A stretch of 64,000 nt of DNA from CAYXVJ01 sp050309435 (GTDB lineage Bacteria; Bacillota; Clostridia; Saccharofermentanales; Fastidiosipilaceae). The stretch lies in the NCBI GenBank assembly GCA_050309435.1, contig JBNRMJ010000011.1, positions 124,001 to 188,000 on the forward strand, read 5' to 3'. The notes under the pieces were generated by a model that was given only the letters and a program-made list of their open reading frames with translations, was not told the origin of the DNA and searched no databases. A program made the translations under genes and the position numbers. Position 1 is the stretch's first letter. Each line of letters opens with the position of its first letter. This document shows, one piece after another, positions 35,894-45,730 of this stretch.

Positions 35894-38557
35894 TTAGTTC
35901 AATATTTCGCTGATCATGGTCCGGGCAAGAGCGAGGGCATCGTCGAGTTTTGACAGGTCTTTACCTCCGGCCATCGCCGTATCGGGACGTCCGCCGCCAC
36001 CGCCGCCGGCCAGAGCAGCCGTTGACTTGATGATCTTGCCGCAGTGCACGCCGCGCTTGACGGCCTCATCGCCCGCCATGGCCACGAAGTTTAGTTTACC
36101 GTCCATTTCCGCCCCCATCACCACGACGGCAGGATTCAAACTGTCGCGGGCTCCGTTCGCCAGATCGCGTAAAACATCTACCGAATTGGCCTTTGCTTTC
36201 GTGACGAGAACCTTGACGCCGTTAATTTCTTCGGCCTTACTCAGGAGATCACCGCTACTGGCCTGCGCAAGTTTACCTTCCAGCTCGGCGATTTTCCTTT
36301 GTGCGTTCTTGAGATCGGCTAAGGTATGTTCAATACGGGGCAAAAGATCGCCGACCGAAGTCTTCAAACTGTCCGCTGCCTCTTTAAGTTCGCTGTCCAG
36401 TCTGAAATAGTCTTCGTAGGCAGAGCGGCCGGTAACAGCTTCTACACGTCTTACGCCGGATGCCACGGATTGCTCGGATAAGATCTTGAACATACCCGCT
36501 TGAGCAGTATGTTTCAGATGTGTTCCTCCGCAGAGTTCCCTGGAATAATCACCCATGGTAATCACACGCACGGCATCCCCGTATTTTTCATCGAAGAGGG
36601 CCATCGCACCGCTTTCCTTGGCTTCTTTCATCGACATGATTTCACTCTTGATCGGATAATCGGCAAGGATGGCTTCATTGACCAGACGCTCGACTTCGCG
36701 AATCTCTTCTTTTGTCATAGCTTGAAAATGGGCGAAGTCAAAACGCAAGCGGGTCGGGTTAACAAGCGATCCGGCCTGGGTAACATGCTCGCCCAGAACC
36801 GTACGCAGGGCTTTATGCAGCAAGTGTGTGGTCGAGTGGTTACGCATGGTGGACAGACGTGTCTCGGTATCAACCTTAAGTTCTACCTCCTCACCCAGCT
36901 GTACGGTACCGCTCAGTACCCGGGCATGGTGAAGGTAGACCGACTCGGCGGTCTTCGTCGTATTGAGAACCTCAATGACGAGATCGTCCTTACCTAGAAT
37001 CCGGCCGATATCGCCGACTTGTCCGCCGCCTTCGGCATAAAAAGGTGTGCGATCCGTAACCAGCATCAGTTCGTTGTCTACAGTTGCCAGAGGCGAGCCG
37101 TTGACTTCGCCGCTCTCCTCGTCTTGTACAGCCAGGAATAAAACCTTAGCGATATCACTCATCTGATCATAGCCGCTGAACTCCGTGGCAGGCAGGTGAT
37201 GAACATCATCGGGCAGAGCAGATCCGCCCCAGGCCGTACCGCCCTTGGCAGAAAGAGCCGCTCTGGCTTGTTCCTTCTGACGCTTCATATTCGTTTCGAA
37301 ACCTTCGATATCCACATCTAACCCGGCTTCCTGCGCAATTTCGCGGGTCAGATCAAGCGGGAAACCGTAAGTATCATGCAAACGGAACACTTCATCACCG
37401 GAGAGCACGGTAAGACCGTTGGCTAAAGCCTCTTTAATTGCCTCGTCCAGGAGGCCGCTGCCCTGAATAATGGTCTTCTCGAAGCGGGCTTCTTCGCGTT
37501 CGATCACTGTCATGATGTAGTCACGACGCTCGTGAAGTTCCGGATAAGCAGCTTTCGAATCATCGATCACGATAGGCGTCAGCTCGTTCAAAAAGAGACG
37601 TTCGATGCCGAGCAGACGGCCGTAACGGGCAGCACGACGCAAAAGACGGCGCAACACGTAACCACGGCCTTCGTTGGCCGGTAAAATACCGTCTGCCACC
37701 ATCATGGTGGTCGAACGAATATGGTCGGTGATAACACGGATAGCTACATCCGCTTTGGGATCATCGCCGTACTTAACATCGGCGATTTCGCAAACTTTCG
37801 CCAGGACATGGCGAACCGTATCAACCTCAAAGAGGTTGTTGACACCCTGCATAATCGTCGCAATACGTTCCAGTCCGGCACCTGTATCGATATTTTTCTT
37901 CTCGAGAGGTATATAACTGCCGTCTGCCTGACGATCGAACTGCGTAAAGACCAGGTTCCAGAACTCAATGAAGCGGTCACAGTCGCAATTAACACCACAG
38001 GTATCCTTACCACAGCCGTATTCGATGCCGCGATCATAGAAAAGCTCGGAGTCGGGTCCGGAAGGACCGGTTCCATGCTCCCAGAAGTTATCTTCTTTAC
38101 CGAGACGGGAAATATGATCGGCCGGCAGCTTAATCACATCATGCCAGATATCATAGGCTTCGTCGTCTTCTTCATATACGGTGACACGAATGCGTTCGGG
38201 GTCCATCTCCAGATGCTCCGTAACGAACTCCCAGGCCCATGAAATAGCTTCGAGCTTGAAGTAATCACCAAAACTGAAGTTTCCGAGCATCTCGAAAAAT
38301 GTACCGTGTCGGGCCGTATGACCGACCTGCTCGATATCCGGTGTGCGAATACACTTCTGACAGGTGGTTACCCGAAGACGAGGCGGCAGCTCTACACCCG
38401 TGAAGTATGGTTTGAGCGGGGTCATTCCTGCATTAATCAACAAAATCGAAGGATCGTTATGCGGCACCAACGAGAAACTCGGCAAACGCAAATGTCCCTT
38501 CGATTCAAAAAACTTCAGGTATGACTCGCGTATTTCATTTATTCCCATGTATTTCAT
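35894..38557 (-). CDS. alaS: Alanyl-tRNA synthetase
   Basis: Charges tRNA-Ala. About 887 residues from ATG 38557 (MKYMGINEIRESYL); AGAGG is 12 bases upstream, so the ATG at 38548 is the alternative. Domains in order: class II catalytic core, tRNA recognition, editing domain with HSTTHLLHKALR and CGGTHLKHT zinc site, and the C-Ala domain with GGGGGGRPDTAMAGG. No T-box is seen upstream. The tRNA-Ala it would charge includes the CGC isoacceptor at 49.6 kb. Confidence 0.97.
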   Translation of the reverse strand: MKYMGINEIRESYLKFFESKGHLRLPSFSLVPHNDPSILLINAGMTPLKPYFTGVELPPRLRVTTCQKCIRTPDIEQVGHTARHGTFFEMLGNFSFGDYFKLEAISWAWEFVTEHLEMDPERIRVTVYEEDDEAYDIWHDVIKLPADHISRLGKEDNFWEHGTGPSGPDSELFYDRGIEYGCGKDTCGVNCDCDRFIEFWNLVFTQFDRQADGSYIPLEKKNIDTGAGLERIATIMQGVNNLFEVDTVRHVLAKVCEIADVKYGDDPKADVAIRVITDHIRSTTMMVADGILPANEGRGYVLRRLLRRAARYGRLLGIERLFLNELTPIVIDDSKAAYPELHERRDYIMTVIEREEARFEKTIIQGSGLLDEAIKEALANGLTVLSGDEVFRLHDTYGFPLDLTREIAQEAGLDVDIEGFETNMKRQKEQARAALSAKGGTAWGGSALPDDVHHLPATEFSGYDQMSDIAKVLFLAVQDEESGEVNGSPLATVDNELMLVTDRTPFYAEGGGQVGDIGRILGKDDLVIEVLNTTKTAESVYLHHARVLSGTVQLGEEVELKVDTETRLSTMRNHSTTHLLHKALRTVLGEHVTQAGSLVNPTRLRFDFAHFQAMTKEEIREVERLVNEAILADYPIKSEIMSMKEAKESGAMALFDEKYGDAVRVITMGDYSRELCGGTHLKHTAQAGMFKILSEQSVASGVRRVEAVTGRSAYEDYFRLDSELKEAADSLKTSVGDLLPRIEHTLADLKNAQRKIAELEGKLAQASSGDLLSKAEEINGVKVLVTKAKANSVDVLRDLANGARDSLNPAVVVMGAEMDGKLNFVAMAGDEAVKRGVHCGKIIKSTAALAGGGGGGRPDTAMAGGKDLSKLDDALALARTMISEILN

Positions 38558-38694
38558 ATCAATCAGAAACCTCTCCCTACTGCATTCGTCCGGCAATTGC
38601 AGTCTATAACGTATCGTTCATTTTAACGTATTTACCCGTTTATCTCAATCGTCGCAAGCACTTAAGTAAAACAGAAGAGCATCCTGACGCTTGC

Positions 38695-40011
38695 CTATTG
38701 ACCGTTTCTCCTAATTTCGGGTAAACGCTCACTTAAACGAATGATCCGTTCTTCTTCCATGGCCTCGTCTGCACAAAAGACCGTTAAATGTCCGTAAATC
38801 GAGTCTTCCAGCGTCGTCGCCGATATCGATGCCTCTTTTCCGTTCAAGAGATTGACGAAGTCGGCCACCAGGGCATTGTCGCCTCCTCCGTGGCCGCCGG
38901 TTAACGTGGCGTCCTCCACCGCATTCACTTCGATACGCTCCGATGTATATCCGACCGGAGACTTCAGATCGATGCGACGGATTTCAAAGGCATCATCTTC
39001 GAAGCGACCTTCAATTTCGCCGGTGGTCCCGACAATATGAATATGACGTTCCGATCTCGCGCTGCCGCCAACCATCTGCAAGGTAGCGTTAGCACCTCCG
39101 GTAAACTGCATCATGACGGTCTGATGATCGACATTATCGTGATTGCAATCCCAGACACAACGCCCGAACATGCTATCTGTCTGCAGCGAACGTACCTGGT
39201 CTTCTTCCGTCATCTGATCCCGACTGTCCATGTCGCCCCAAACATAATAGGAGCGCTTGGCATTCGATTCGATATAGTGCTTGCGAGCCGAATAACGACA
39301 GCTGGGTTCGATTTTACAGTCAACCAGGCAGCGTTTCCCGGCGCCGAGTGGTTTTTTCTTTTCGTCAAACTGGAAATCCGAGCCAAAGCTTCCGACCTTG
39401 GCAGGCGCCTGACCCATCATCCAGACCAGCATATCGATATCATGCGAACACTTGGCCAGAAGCATGGACGATTTACTTTCTTTCTTATTTCCCCATTTAC
39501 CCCGGACATATGAAACGGCCGTATGATGATAATTCACGTGTTCGGTTGCGGCGATACTGATGATATCTCCGATATCCCCGTCCATAACGCGTTGTTTGAT
39601 CAGGCGATAAAAGTTGGCATAACGGAGTACATGACAAATCATGACCTTACTGTTATTGCGTCTGGCGGCTTCATAGAGCTCGAACATCTCTGTTTCGTTG
39701 ATGGCCATCGGTTTTTCCAACAGCATATCGTAGCCCGCATCAAGCAAAGGAATCGACGTAGGCACGTGTTGCTCGTCCATGGTACCGTTTATGATTGCAT
39801 CGGCCAGCTTGCCTCCGGCGGCCAGATCCGCGGCCGATTCAAAGCACATATCTTCGCCGAAACCAAAGCGGGCTGCAAGATTGCGCCGTCTCTCGGGATT
39901 CGGGTCCGCAACACCGACGATTTGAAGTTTATCGGGGGCAATTTCCGCATACTGAGCATAAACCTGAGCACGGTGCCCGGCTCCGACGATTATAGCTGTG
40001 ATCGCTCTCAT
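38695..40011 (-). CDS. Gfo/Idh/MocA-family oxidoreductase
   Basis: NAD(P)-dependent sugar-type dehydrogenase of 438 residues. N-terminal Rossmann motif IIVGAGHRAQVYA, then the family EKPMA motif (LLEKPMAINE) near residue 95. It also holds a Cys cluster CLVDCKIEPSC followed by RYSARKHY, seen in a recurrent subgroup of this family and possibly binding a metal. The substrate is unknown; activities range from inositol and N-acetyl-sugar oxidation to glycoside cleavage. AGGTGA precedes the ATG. Divergent from the DUF2298 gene. Confidence 0.88.
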   Translation of the reverse strand: MRAITAIIVGAGHRAQVYAQYAEIAPDKLQIVGVADPNPERRRNLAARFGFGEDMCFESAADLAAGGKLADAIINGTMDEQHVPTSIPLLDAGYDMLLEKPMAINETEMFELYEAARRNNSKVMICHVLRYANFYRLIKQRVMDGDIGDIISIAATEHVNYHHTAVSYVRGKWGNKKESKSSMLLAKCSHDIDMLVWMMGQAPAKVGSFGSDFQFDEKKKPLGAGKRCLVDCKIEPSCRYSARKHYIESNAKRSYYVWGDMDSRDQMTEEDQVRSLQTDSMFGRCVWDCNHDNVDHQTVMMQFTGGANATLQMVGGSARSERHIHIVGTTGEIEGRFEDDAFEIRRIDLKSPVGYTSERIEVNAVEDATLTGGHGGGDNALVADFVNLLNGKEASISATTLEDSIYGHLTVFCADEAMEEERIIRLSERLPEIRRNGQ

Positions 40012-40082
40012 TTTACTTCACCTATCTATGTCAATATTATCTAAGCCGTCGTCTGCTTTTTGATCGTCAGGAATATGTGCTG

Positions 40083-40110
40083 GCGACAAGGCTTGTTTTA
40101 CGGCTATACT
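40083..40110 (+). promoter_or_regulatory. Possible promoter of the DUF2298 gene
   Basis: GCGACA (40083-40088), 16 bases, TATACT (40105-40110), 30 bases before the start. Confidence 0.4.
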
Positions 40111-40140
40111 ATCAATAGTTTCAAGCAGGAGGTCATTATA

Positions 40141-42720
40141 ATGCCAGATACCATCAACCCGGGAAGCGGAAAAATCATAAGATACAAGAGTGTCACAGAC
40201 GCGCTGCTGGATTGGCGCAGCTTGACCGCTCTGTCTATATTGCTGATATCCCTGGCCGTCCCCGCTATCCGTTTCGGAAGCGACGGTTCAAGATGGCTTT
40301 TCTGGACTTTATGCCTGCTCTTTACTGCCTTGCCAACTTTACCGCTAGCTCTCCTGATTTTCAAGAGGTCGCCAGAGGTCTCCTTCCCTTTCTGTATGGC
40401 GATCGGCCTGCTTTTGCTTTCGTTTACTTCCTGGTCTTTGTCCTATATGCACATTCTCCCTTTTACACGTTGGGGCTTATTCATTATTTTAGCTATTATC
40501 TCGGCTATTATTTGGGGAAAAAGATCAAATCGCCTCTTATTTACGGAATTTATTCTACAAAGGGGTCAACTCACTGCCGCTATTTCATACGCCTCTGTTT
40601 TTGTACTGGCATTGGCCTCCTGGACTTTCGTGCGCGGATTAATGCCAAAGGCGGAAGGTCTGGAAAAATTCATGGACTACGGCTTTATGATGAGCATGTG
40701 GCGTTCTCATTGGCTACCCGCCAAAGATATGTGGATGGCCGGAGCAGACATAAACTACTATTATTTCGGGCAGTTTGTTTACACGATGCTATCCAAGCTT
40801 TCTGCCATCGCGCCGGTGTACAGCTATAACTTGAGCATGGCCTCGACCTTTGCTTATATGATTGTACTGTCAGCCGCTCTGGGTTGGATGCTTTTTTCGA
40901 TCTCCGTTAAACAAGCAATAAAAGGGCTGAGCAGTATCTGGCGTATCTGTGCGGCGGCCTTCACAGCCTTCTTCGTGGCGATCGGCGGCAACAGCCATTC
41001 ATTCTTTTACGCGAATAACGGTCCCGGAAAACATTTACTAATATGGCTCTCCAATAGAGGGATTGATGTAGGTAGCTTCGAGAGCTTTTTCTTCGCCGAT
41101 TCGACACGCTATATCGGATATAACCCGGAAGTTGCGGATAAGACTATTCATGAATTTCCTTACTACTCCTTTCTGGTGGCAGACTTGCACGCGCATGTCG
41201 TGAATACCGTTTTCGTCCTGCTGCTCCTGGGTATGCTGCTGGCATACTATAATCAAAAGCAAATCCTCCTGATCCCGGGTACTATCGAAGGAGAGAGTAC
41301 AAAACAAAGCCTGCTCCGTCAGTTGAAAGCTCTCTGGAGACGATTTATCACCGAACCCTCTGTATTACTTAGCGGACTGCTCCTGGCTGTTTTCATGATG
41401 TGTAATTTTTGGGATTTTGCGATTTATCTGGTGGTGATCTTATTTGTGTTCTTCTCCAGAAATCTCAGAGACGAACAATCAAGCGGCCGGATGACCGGCT
41501 TCGCTCAATTCCTGCTCGTTACTTTTACGCTGTTTTTACCCTTCCTGATCGTGGAAAATCCGGTAGCGGCTTTATTTTCTTATCTGATTGCTTTAGTCAT
41601 CGCTTATCTTATGTTCCGCTTGAACAGGAATGCGTTCTCGCGTACCGGACTTCAGCTGGCCCTGATTTTCTTCTTGTCGCACCTTTTCAGTTTACCTTTT
41701 AATCTTCGTTTCGAAGCGATCTCGAAAACAATAAAACTGACTACGAATCAATCGACCGTTCAGCAGCTGTTTTTACTCTGGTCTGCTCATATCGCCTTGG
41801 CTCTTCTCTGCAGCTTTACCATCTTCTATGAGAATCGTCGTCAAAAATCCGATATCTCATTGCCTTTTCTCGAGCGAGTCAACGGCAGCTGGCTGCTGAT
41901 ACTTTTGACGATTTCCGGCGTTGGCCTGGTCATCGCTCCCGAAATCATCTATGTCAGAGACATTTACGAGAACAGCTTTGCCCGTGCGAACACTATGTTT
42001 AAGTTTACTTATCAGGCTTTTATCATGCTCGGTCTTGTTGCCGGGGTAAGTCTTCCGATCGTTCTAAATCGTTTAACGAACCGAGAAAAATCTGTATCGT
42101 TGCCGGTCAATGGCGTGCTTGCGCTCGCGATAGCAGGCCTTTACGTCATACCCGCATTCTATCCTTTTGTGGCCACGCCCGGCTGGGTACCTAATCCGAA
42201 AAACACTCCCTGGCTCGGGTTAAATGCCACGTCCTGGATGGATACGGCATATGAGAGCAGCGGTAATATCAACGGCGAACAAGAAATATATGACTTGTCC
42301 GTCGATGCGGCTGCTATCGAGTGGCTGAATCAAAATGTTCAAGGTCAACCCGTGATCCTTGAAGCAGCAGGCTTGTCTTATACCCACTTGAATCGTATAT
42401 CGGCTTACACCGGCTTGCCTACGGTCATGGGCTGGGAGACACACGAATGGCTATGGCGAACGTCGGGAGATACGCTTAATGCCTACGGCGAAATCGTTTG
42501 GCCCAGGCAAAAGGATGTCGAAACGGTCTATACCTGGTCCGATCCCGAGCGTGCGATACGTGTTTTGCGCGAGAATAAAGTGGAATACATTATCATCGGA
42601 GAACTGGAACTGCTTCGCTACCCGGAAATTCAGCCTGAGATTCTGGCTGATCTGGGCGAAACCGTCTTCTACCAGGGACTGATGCGCATAATTAAAATCA
42701 ATCCTGATACGTTAGGATAG
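40141..42720 (+). CDS. DUF2298 (Chlor_Arch_YYY) polytopic membrane protein
   Basis: 859 residues from ATG 40141, with AGGAGGT 7 bases upstream. At least a dozen hydrophobic segments; conserved aromatic block MAGADINYYYFGQFVYTML (about residue 200), EFPYYSFLVADLHAHV and YVRDIYENSFARANTMFKFTYQ are hallmarks of the YYY family. A soluble C-terminal part (about 720-859: AAIEWLNQNVQGQPVILEA, VEYIIIGELE) should lie outside, similar to GT-C glycosyltransferases that use lipid-linked sugars; that role is inference. The family is best known from Chloroflexi and archaea, so transfer is possible. Followed by an AAC(3)-like gene. Confidence 0.85.
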   Translation: MPDTINPGSGKIIRYKSVTDALLDWRSLTALSILLISLAVPAIRFGSDGSRWLFWTLCLLFTALPTLPLALLIFKRSPEVSFPFCMAIGLLLLSFTSWSLSYMHILPFTRWGLFIILAIISAIIWGKRSNRLLFTEFILQRGQLTAAISYASVFVLALASWTFVRGLMPKAEGLEKFMDYGFMMSMWRSHWLPAKDMWMAGADINYYYFGQFVYTMLSKLSAIAPVYSYNLSMASTFAYMIVLSAALGWMLFSISVKQAIKGLSSIWRICAAAFTAFFVAIGGNSHSFFYANNGPGKHLLIWLSNRGIDVGSFESFFFADSTRYIGYNPEVADKTIHEFPYYSFLVADLHAHVVNTVFVLLLLGMLLAYYNQKQILLIPGTIEGESTKQSLLRQLKALWRRFITEPSVLLSGLLLAVFMMCNFWDFAIYLVVILFVFFSRNLRDEQSSGRMTGFAQFLLVTFTLFLPFLIVENPVAALFSYLIALVIAYLMFRLNRNAFSRTGLQLALIFFLSHLFSLPFNLRFEAISKTIKLTTNQSTVQQLFLLWSAHIALALLCSFTIFYENRRQKSDISLPFLERVNGSWLLILLTISGVGLVIAPEIIYVRDIYENSFARANTMFKFTYQAFIMLGLVAGVSLPIVLNRLTNREKSVSLPVNGVLALAIAGLYVIPAFYPFVATPGWVPNPKNTPWLGLNATSWMDTAYESSGNINGEQEIYDLSVDAAAIEWLNQNVQGQPVILEAAGLSYTHLNRISAYTGLPTVMGWETHEWLWRTSGDTLNAYGEIVWPRQKDVETVYTWSDPERAIRVLRENKVEYIIIGELELLRYPEIQPEILADLGETVFYQGLMRIIKINPDTLG

Positions 42721-42760
42721 TGATAAAATACAAGATTGAAAGATGAAAGGTAATTAGCAC

Positions 42761-43510
42761 ATGCATAACAAAACGTCCCTGATGCAAGACTTCGAGCGAA
42801 TCGGCATCGATCCGAAAGGCACTCTCTGGCTTCATATGTCGTATAAGGCCCTTGGCCCTGTCGAAGGAGGTCCAGAGGCGTTTATCGATGCCTTAATCGA
42901 GTATATGAAAGACGGCTTACTGGTTCTTCCTTCGCATACCTGGGCTTCGGTCAATGCCGAGCAAAACACTTATGACGTCGTCAATACAGCTACTTGTATC
43001 GGCCTGGTACCGGAATTGTTCAGAAAACGTCCCGGTGTTCATCGCAGCTTGCATCCGACCCACTCCATGGCAGCTTACGGGATAGAGGCCGAAGCATTTG
43101 TTTCCGGTCAGACCGCCTTCGATACGCCTTGTCATCCGGATTCGAACTACGGTGATTTGATCCGCCGTAATGCGGATGTTCTCTTAATCGGAGTCGACTT
43201 TTCCCGTAATACCCTGGTTCACTGCATTGAAGAAATAGCCGATGTACCGGGACGTTTGACAGAGAGTATGGAAACTCTTTATTCCATCGACCGTAACGGA
43301 ATCAAACATGCCTGTCCCCAGCATCGTCATATTGGCGCCATTTCCGAGAATTATCCGCGCATGGAAGGAGAGTTTTTTCGACGCAACCTGATGCAGAAAG
43401 TGCGTGTAGGGAGCGCCCCTACCCTCTCGTTTAAAGCAGCCGATTTATGCGAGACCACTCTGGATCTGCTAAAGGACAATATTGGCTACTTCGACAATCT
43501 TCCTGAATAA
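42761..43510 (+). CDS. AAC(3)-family N-acetyltransferase (YokD-like)
   Basis: 249-residue acetyl-CoA-dependent acetyltransferase of the antibiotic N-acetyltransferase fold. Family segments: LWLHMSYKALGPVEGGPEAFIDAL, the LVLPSHTW strand and RSLHPTHSMAAYG with catalytic-type His/Ser. Members act on the 3-amino group of aminoglycosides, but many chromosomal relatives have unknown substrates; resistance should not be assumed. It lies 40 bases after the DUF2298 gene and may be co-transcribed. Confidence 0.85.
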   Translation: MHNKTSLMQDFERIGIDPKGTLWLHMSYKALGPVEGGPEAFIDALIEYMKDGLLVLPSHTWASVNAEQNTYDVVNTATCIGLVPELFRKRPGVHRSLHPTHSMAAYGIEAEAFVSGQTAFDTPCHPDSNYGDLIRRNADVLLIGVDFSRNTLVHCIEEIADVPGRLTESMETLYSIDRNGIKHACPQHRHIGAISENYPRMEGEFFRRNLMQKVRVGSAPTLSFKAADLCETTLDLLKDNIGYFDNLPE

Positions 43511-43545
43511 TCACTGACATCTCCGGATAATAAAAGCAGAAGAGT

Positions 43546-43580
43546 AAAAAGGAATCAAGCATAGTACTTGATTCCTTTTT
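43546..43580. terminator. Bidirectional terminator
   Basis: AAAAAGGAATCAAG (43546-43559) pairs exactly with CTTGATTCCTTTTT (43567-43580); serves both convergent genes. Confidence 0.9.
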
Positions 43581-43604
43581 CTCTTGGCTTGCTTCGTTAT
43601 AAGC

Positions 43605-45458
43605 TTATTCGGTCGGAGCCGGCAGTTTGAGTACCTGACCTGCTTCGATATAAACATTCTCCGGATCAAATCCGTTTAGCTCGCCGATCAGGCTCATATA
43701 AGCCGGATCGTTATAAATCTTCAGTGCGATGAAATAAATTGTATCGCCTTCCTGAACAACATAGGTCGCTTGCACTTCAGTGGTCGTAGGAGTTGCGGTC
43801 GTCGGAGCCGTTGTCGTTTCTGTTGTAGAAGGTGCAGTTGTTGGCGCAGTCGTAGTAGATGCTGTCGTCGCAGCTGTGGTCGGAGCCGTCGTTGATTCGC
43901 TTGTGGCGACTGTTGTCGTTGTCTCTTCGGTGCTCTCGTTGCCTTCGGATGTAGAGTCGGTGCTCGATTCGACTGTATCGGTAGAAGTCTCTGATGTCAG
44001 ATTATCGCTAGACGAAGATTCTTCTGTGGCAAGAGTACTTTCTTTTGTGTCATTGACCGTACTTGACGAAGGGATGATCTGAGGAGTACTCAAACTGCTG
44101 TCACCGGGCTCTTCTCCGGACACAAGCGTCTTGATAATAAAGAAGAGCAAGATAACGGCTACGATAGCCAGAGCAATAACGGCAATCTTCTTATTACGGT
44201 CACTATCGCGATAGCCTCCGGAATAAGCGAGAGTTGGGCCTTCTCCCCAGTTTTCATCCGAGTATAGCGGCTGATCGGACGAAAACTGCTCTGACGTTTC
44301 GGCCGCATAAAGCGGAGACGAATCAGCAGATTCATCGTCAAAACCGTTATAGTCGATCGCATCATTACCCGTTAAATCCTGATAAAAATCCGTGTTGGAC
44401 GCGGAAGTGCTATCCCGCTTATCCGGTATGGCCGAATTGGCCTGCATCTTTTCGAAGCTGGCGCTTTCCGCAAGCGCAGCTAGCTTAGCGGCTTCGTTCA
44501 GATCCAGCCCGGGCTTCGTATCAGCCATATCGTAGTCCGGGTTATTGGCAGACGCCGTCACCGGCGACGGCACCGGTGCTTTATAGGGATCCTCGAAATC
44601 CGCGAACAAAGCATTGTTGTTTTTATTACCGGTTCGATCCGTGGTACGTGCGGTAAAGCCTTTGGCCAGTGTTGCTCTGCCCAGACGGTCGACGGTTGAA
44701 ATATCTTCGACGAAACCGATCATAAATTGCATCGATGTATGAGGATTTTCGGTGCTGGCCAAATCAAGCACCATCCCGGCCGCCTCGCACTGGTCTTCGG
44801 CCACATCCAGAATTCTCAGCATCTGTCTTTGACCGATAGCTTCCATCACTTCCTTATTACACATGATGATGCAATCGTCTTGCTTCAACTGAGCAATATT
44901 CGAATAACGTATCGTTCCGGCGATTCCGGCGGAAAAATCATTAAGGTTGGAAACTTTACGACCGTTACCGTCGATTGGCTCCAAAGCATACTCGTCCTGA
45001 GTCAGAGGATAGAGTGTTTCGTCGCGATACAGATAAGCACAACCGCGGCCCAGTGTGATCGCGGCCATTTCACCGTCCTTAATAATAATGCCGGAAAAAT
45101 ACGGCTGACGAATAGCCGTATCGGCCAGGGTCAAACGACCGGCAACATTAACGACGCATTCTGCCAGTTCATTTATTTCATAATCAATATTGCGACGGTT
45201 GTTCTTCTTCAGATCATTGGCAATCTGATCCAAAGCCTGCCTGTTTCCGTCATCGTTATGTGTTTCGCTGCGATTACCATGCGAAGAGGCATAAACGGCA
45301 AAAAAGGAACCGCGATCCTCGCGATCCAACGTTATATCCGCAAACTGTTCTTCACGTCGACCTGCAATACGGCCGTCCAAGTAAAATGAATCGACTGCGC
45401 CTACACTTGGTGTGTATCGTGCGGTCACCGTCGTCGCTAACCTAGTGTTTCTGGCCAT
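43605..45458 (-). CDS. Membrane pseudo-PP2C protein with extracytoplasmic LysM domain
   Basis: 617 residues. Residues 1-260 follow the PP2C phosphatase fold (FFAVYASSHG, ITLGRGCAYLYRDETLYPLT, CIIMCNKEVMEAIG, MQFMIGFVED) but the metal-binding Asp/Gly positions (ADGMGG, SDG, DN) are all replaced, so it should be catalytically dead. A disordered stretch follows, then one membrane segment (about 422-444, KKIAVIALAIVAVILLFF), a Ser/Thr-rich linker (about 450-565), and a C-terminal LysM domain (YVVQEGDTIYFIALKIY...AGQVLKLP) that would bind peptidoglycan. GGGAGG lies before the ATG. It could link wall state to a cytoplasmic partner (inference). Confidence 0.82.
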   Translation of the reverse strand: MARNTRLATTVTARYTPSVGAVDSFYLDGRIAGRREEQFADITLDREDRGSFFAVYASSHGNRSETHNDDGNRQALDQIANDLKKNNRRNIDYEINELAECVVNVAGRLTLADTAIRQPYFSGIIIKDGEMAAITLGRGCAYLYRDETLYPLTQDEYALEPIDGNGRKVSNLNDFSAGIAGTIRYSNIAQLKQDDCIIMCNKEVMEAIGQRQMLRILDVAEDQCEAAGMVLDLASTENPHTSMQFMIGFVEDISTVDRLGRATLAKGFTARTTDRTGNKNNNALFADFEDPYKAPVPSPVTASANNPDYDMADTKPGLDLNEAAKLAALAESASFEKMQANSAIPDKRDSTSASNTDFYQDLTGNDAIDYNGFDDESADSSPLYAAETSEQFSSDQPLYSDENWGEGPTLAYSGGYRDSDRNKKIAVIALAIVAVILLFFIIKTLVSGEEPGDSSLSTPQIIPSSSTVNDTKESTLATEESSSSDNLTSETSTDTVESSTDSTSEGNESTEETTTTVATSESTTAPTTAATTASTTTAPTTAPSTTETTTAPTTATPTTTEVQATYVVQEGDTIYFIALKIYNDPAYMSLIGELNGFDPENVYIEAGQVLKLPAPTE

Positions 45459-45561
45459 TTAGTCCTCCCGGTCTAAAAGAGCATATTACCTGCTCTCACT
45501 TACTAAAATTGATCTGCATTTATGCAGGAATGAATTTATACATAAAAGTTCATAGCAAAAC

Positions 45562-45598
45562 CCGATGCATCACAACACGGAATAAATCCCGGCATCGG
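45562..45598 (-). terminator. Probable terminator after the DUF2207 gene
   Basis: CCGATGC/GCATCGG stem (45598-45592 with 45568-45562) with an inner CGGGA/TTCCG hairpin, then GTTTTGC. The rest of the gap 45459-45730 shows only an AT-rich leader and a possible extended -10 (TGTTACAAT, hexamer 45613-45608). Confidence 0.5.
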
Positions 45599-45730
45599 CT
45601 ATCTGATATTGTAACATAGCCATAGGAAATGGCGAGGCGTCAAGCTTACAATTCATTAACTTTTAACAGCAATAAACATCCACTTAAAGCACAAGGCTTT
45701 AACAAATTCCTGAAAATAAAGACCAGCTGC

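Noticed and set aside
38558..38694. T-box leader before alaS (also sought before proS and tyrS)
   Set aside because: No TGGNACCGCG antiterminator core or specifier loop in any of the three leaders.
42761..43510. Aminoglycoside resistance gene
   Set aside because: The fold matches AAC(3), but chromosomal YokD-like relatives often lack resistance activity and no mobile element is nearby; kept only as a family call.
43780..44082. Valine-rich plus-strand frame
   Set aside because: Antisense of the Thr-rich linker of the LysM protein; composition is a by-product.
45608..45613. TACAAT as promoter of the LysM gene
   Set aside because: It would start just before the 45598-45562 hairpin, leaving no sensible leader; more likely chance.
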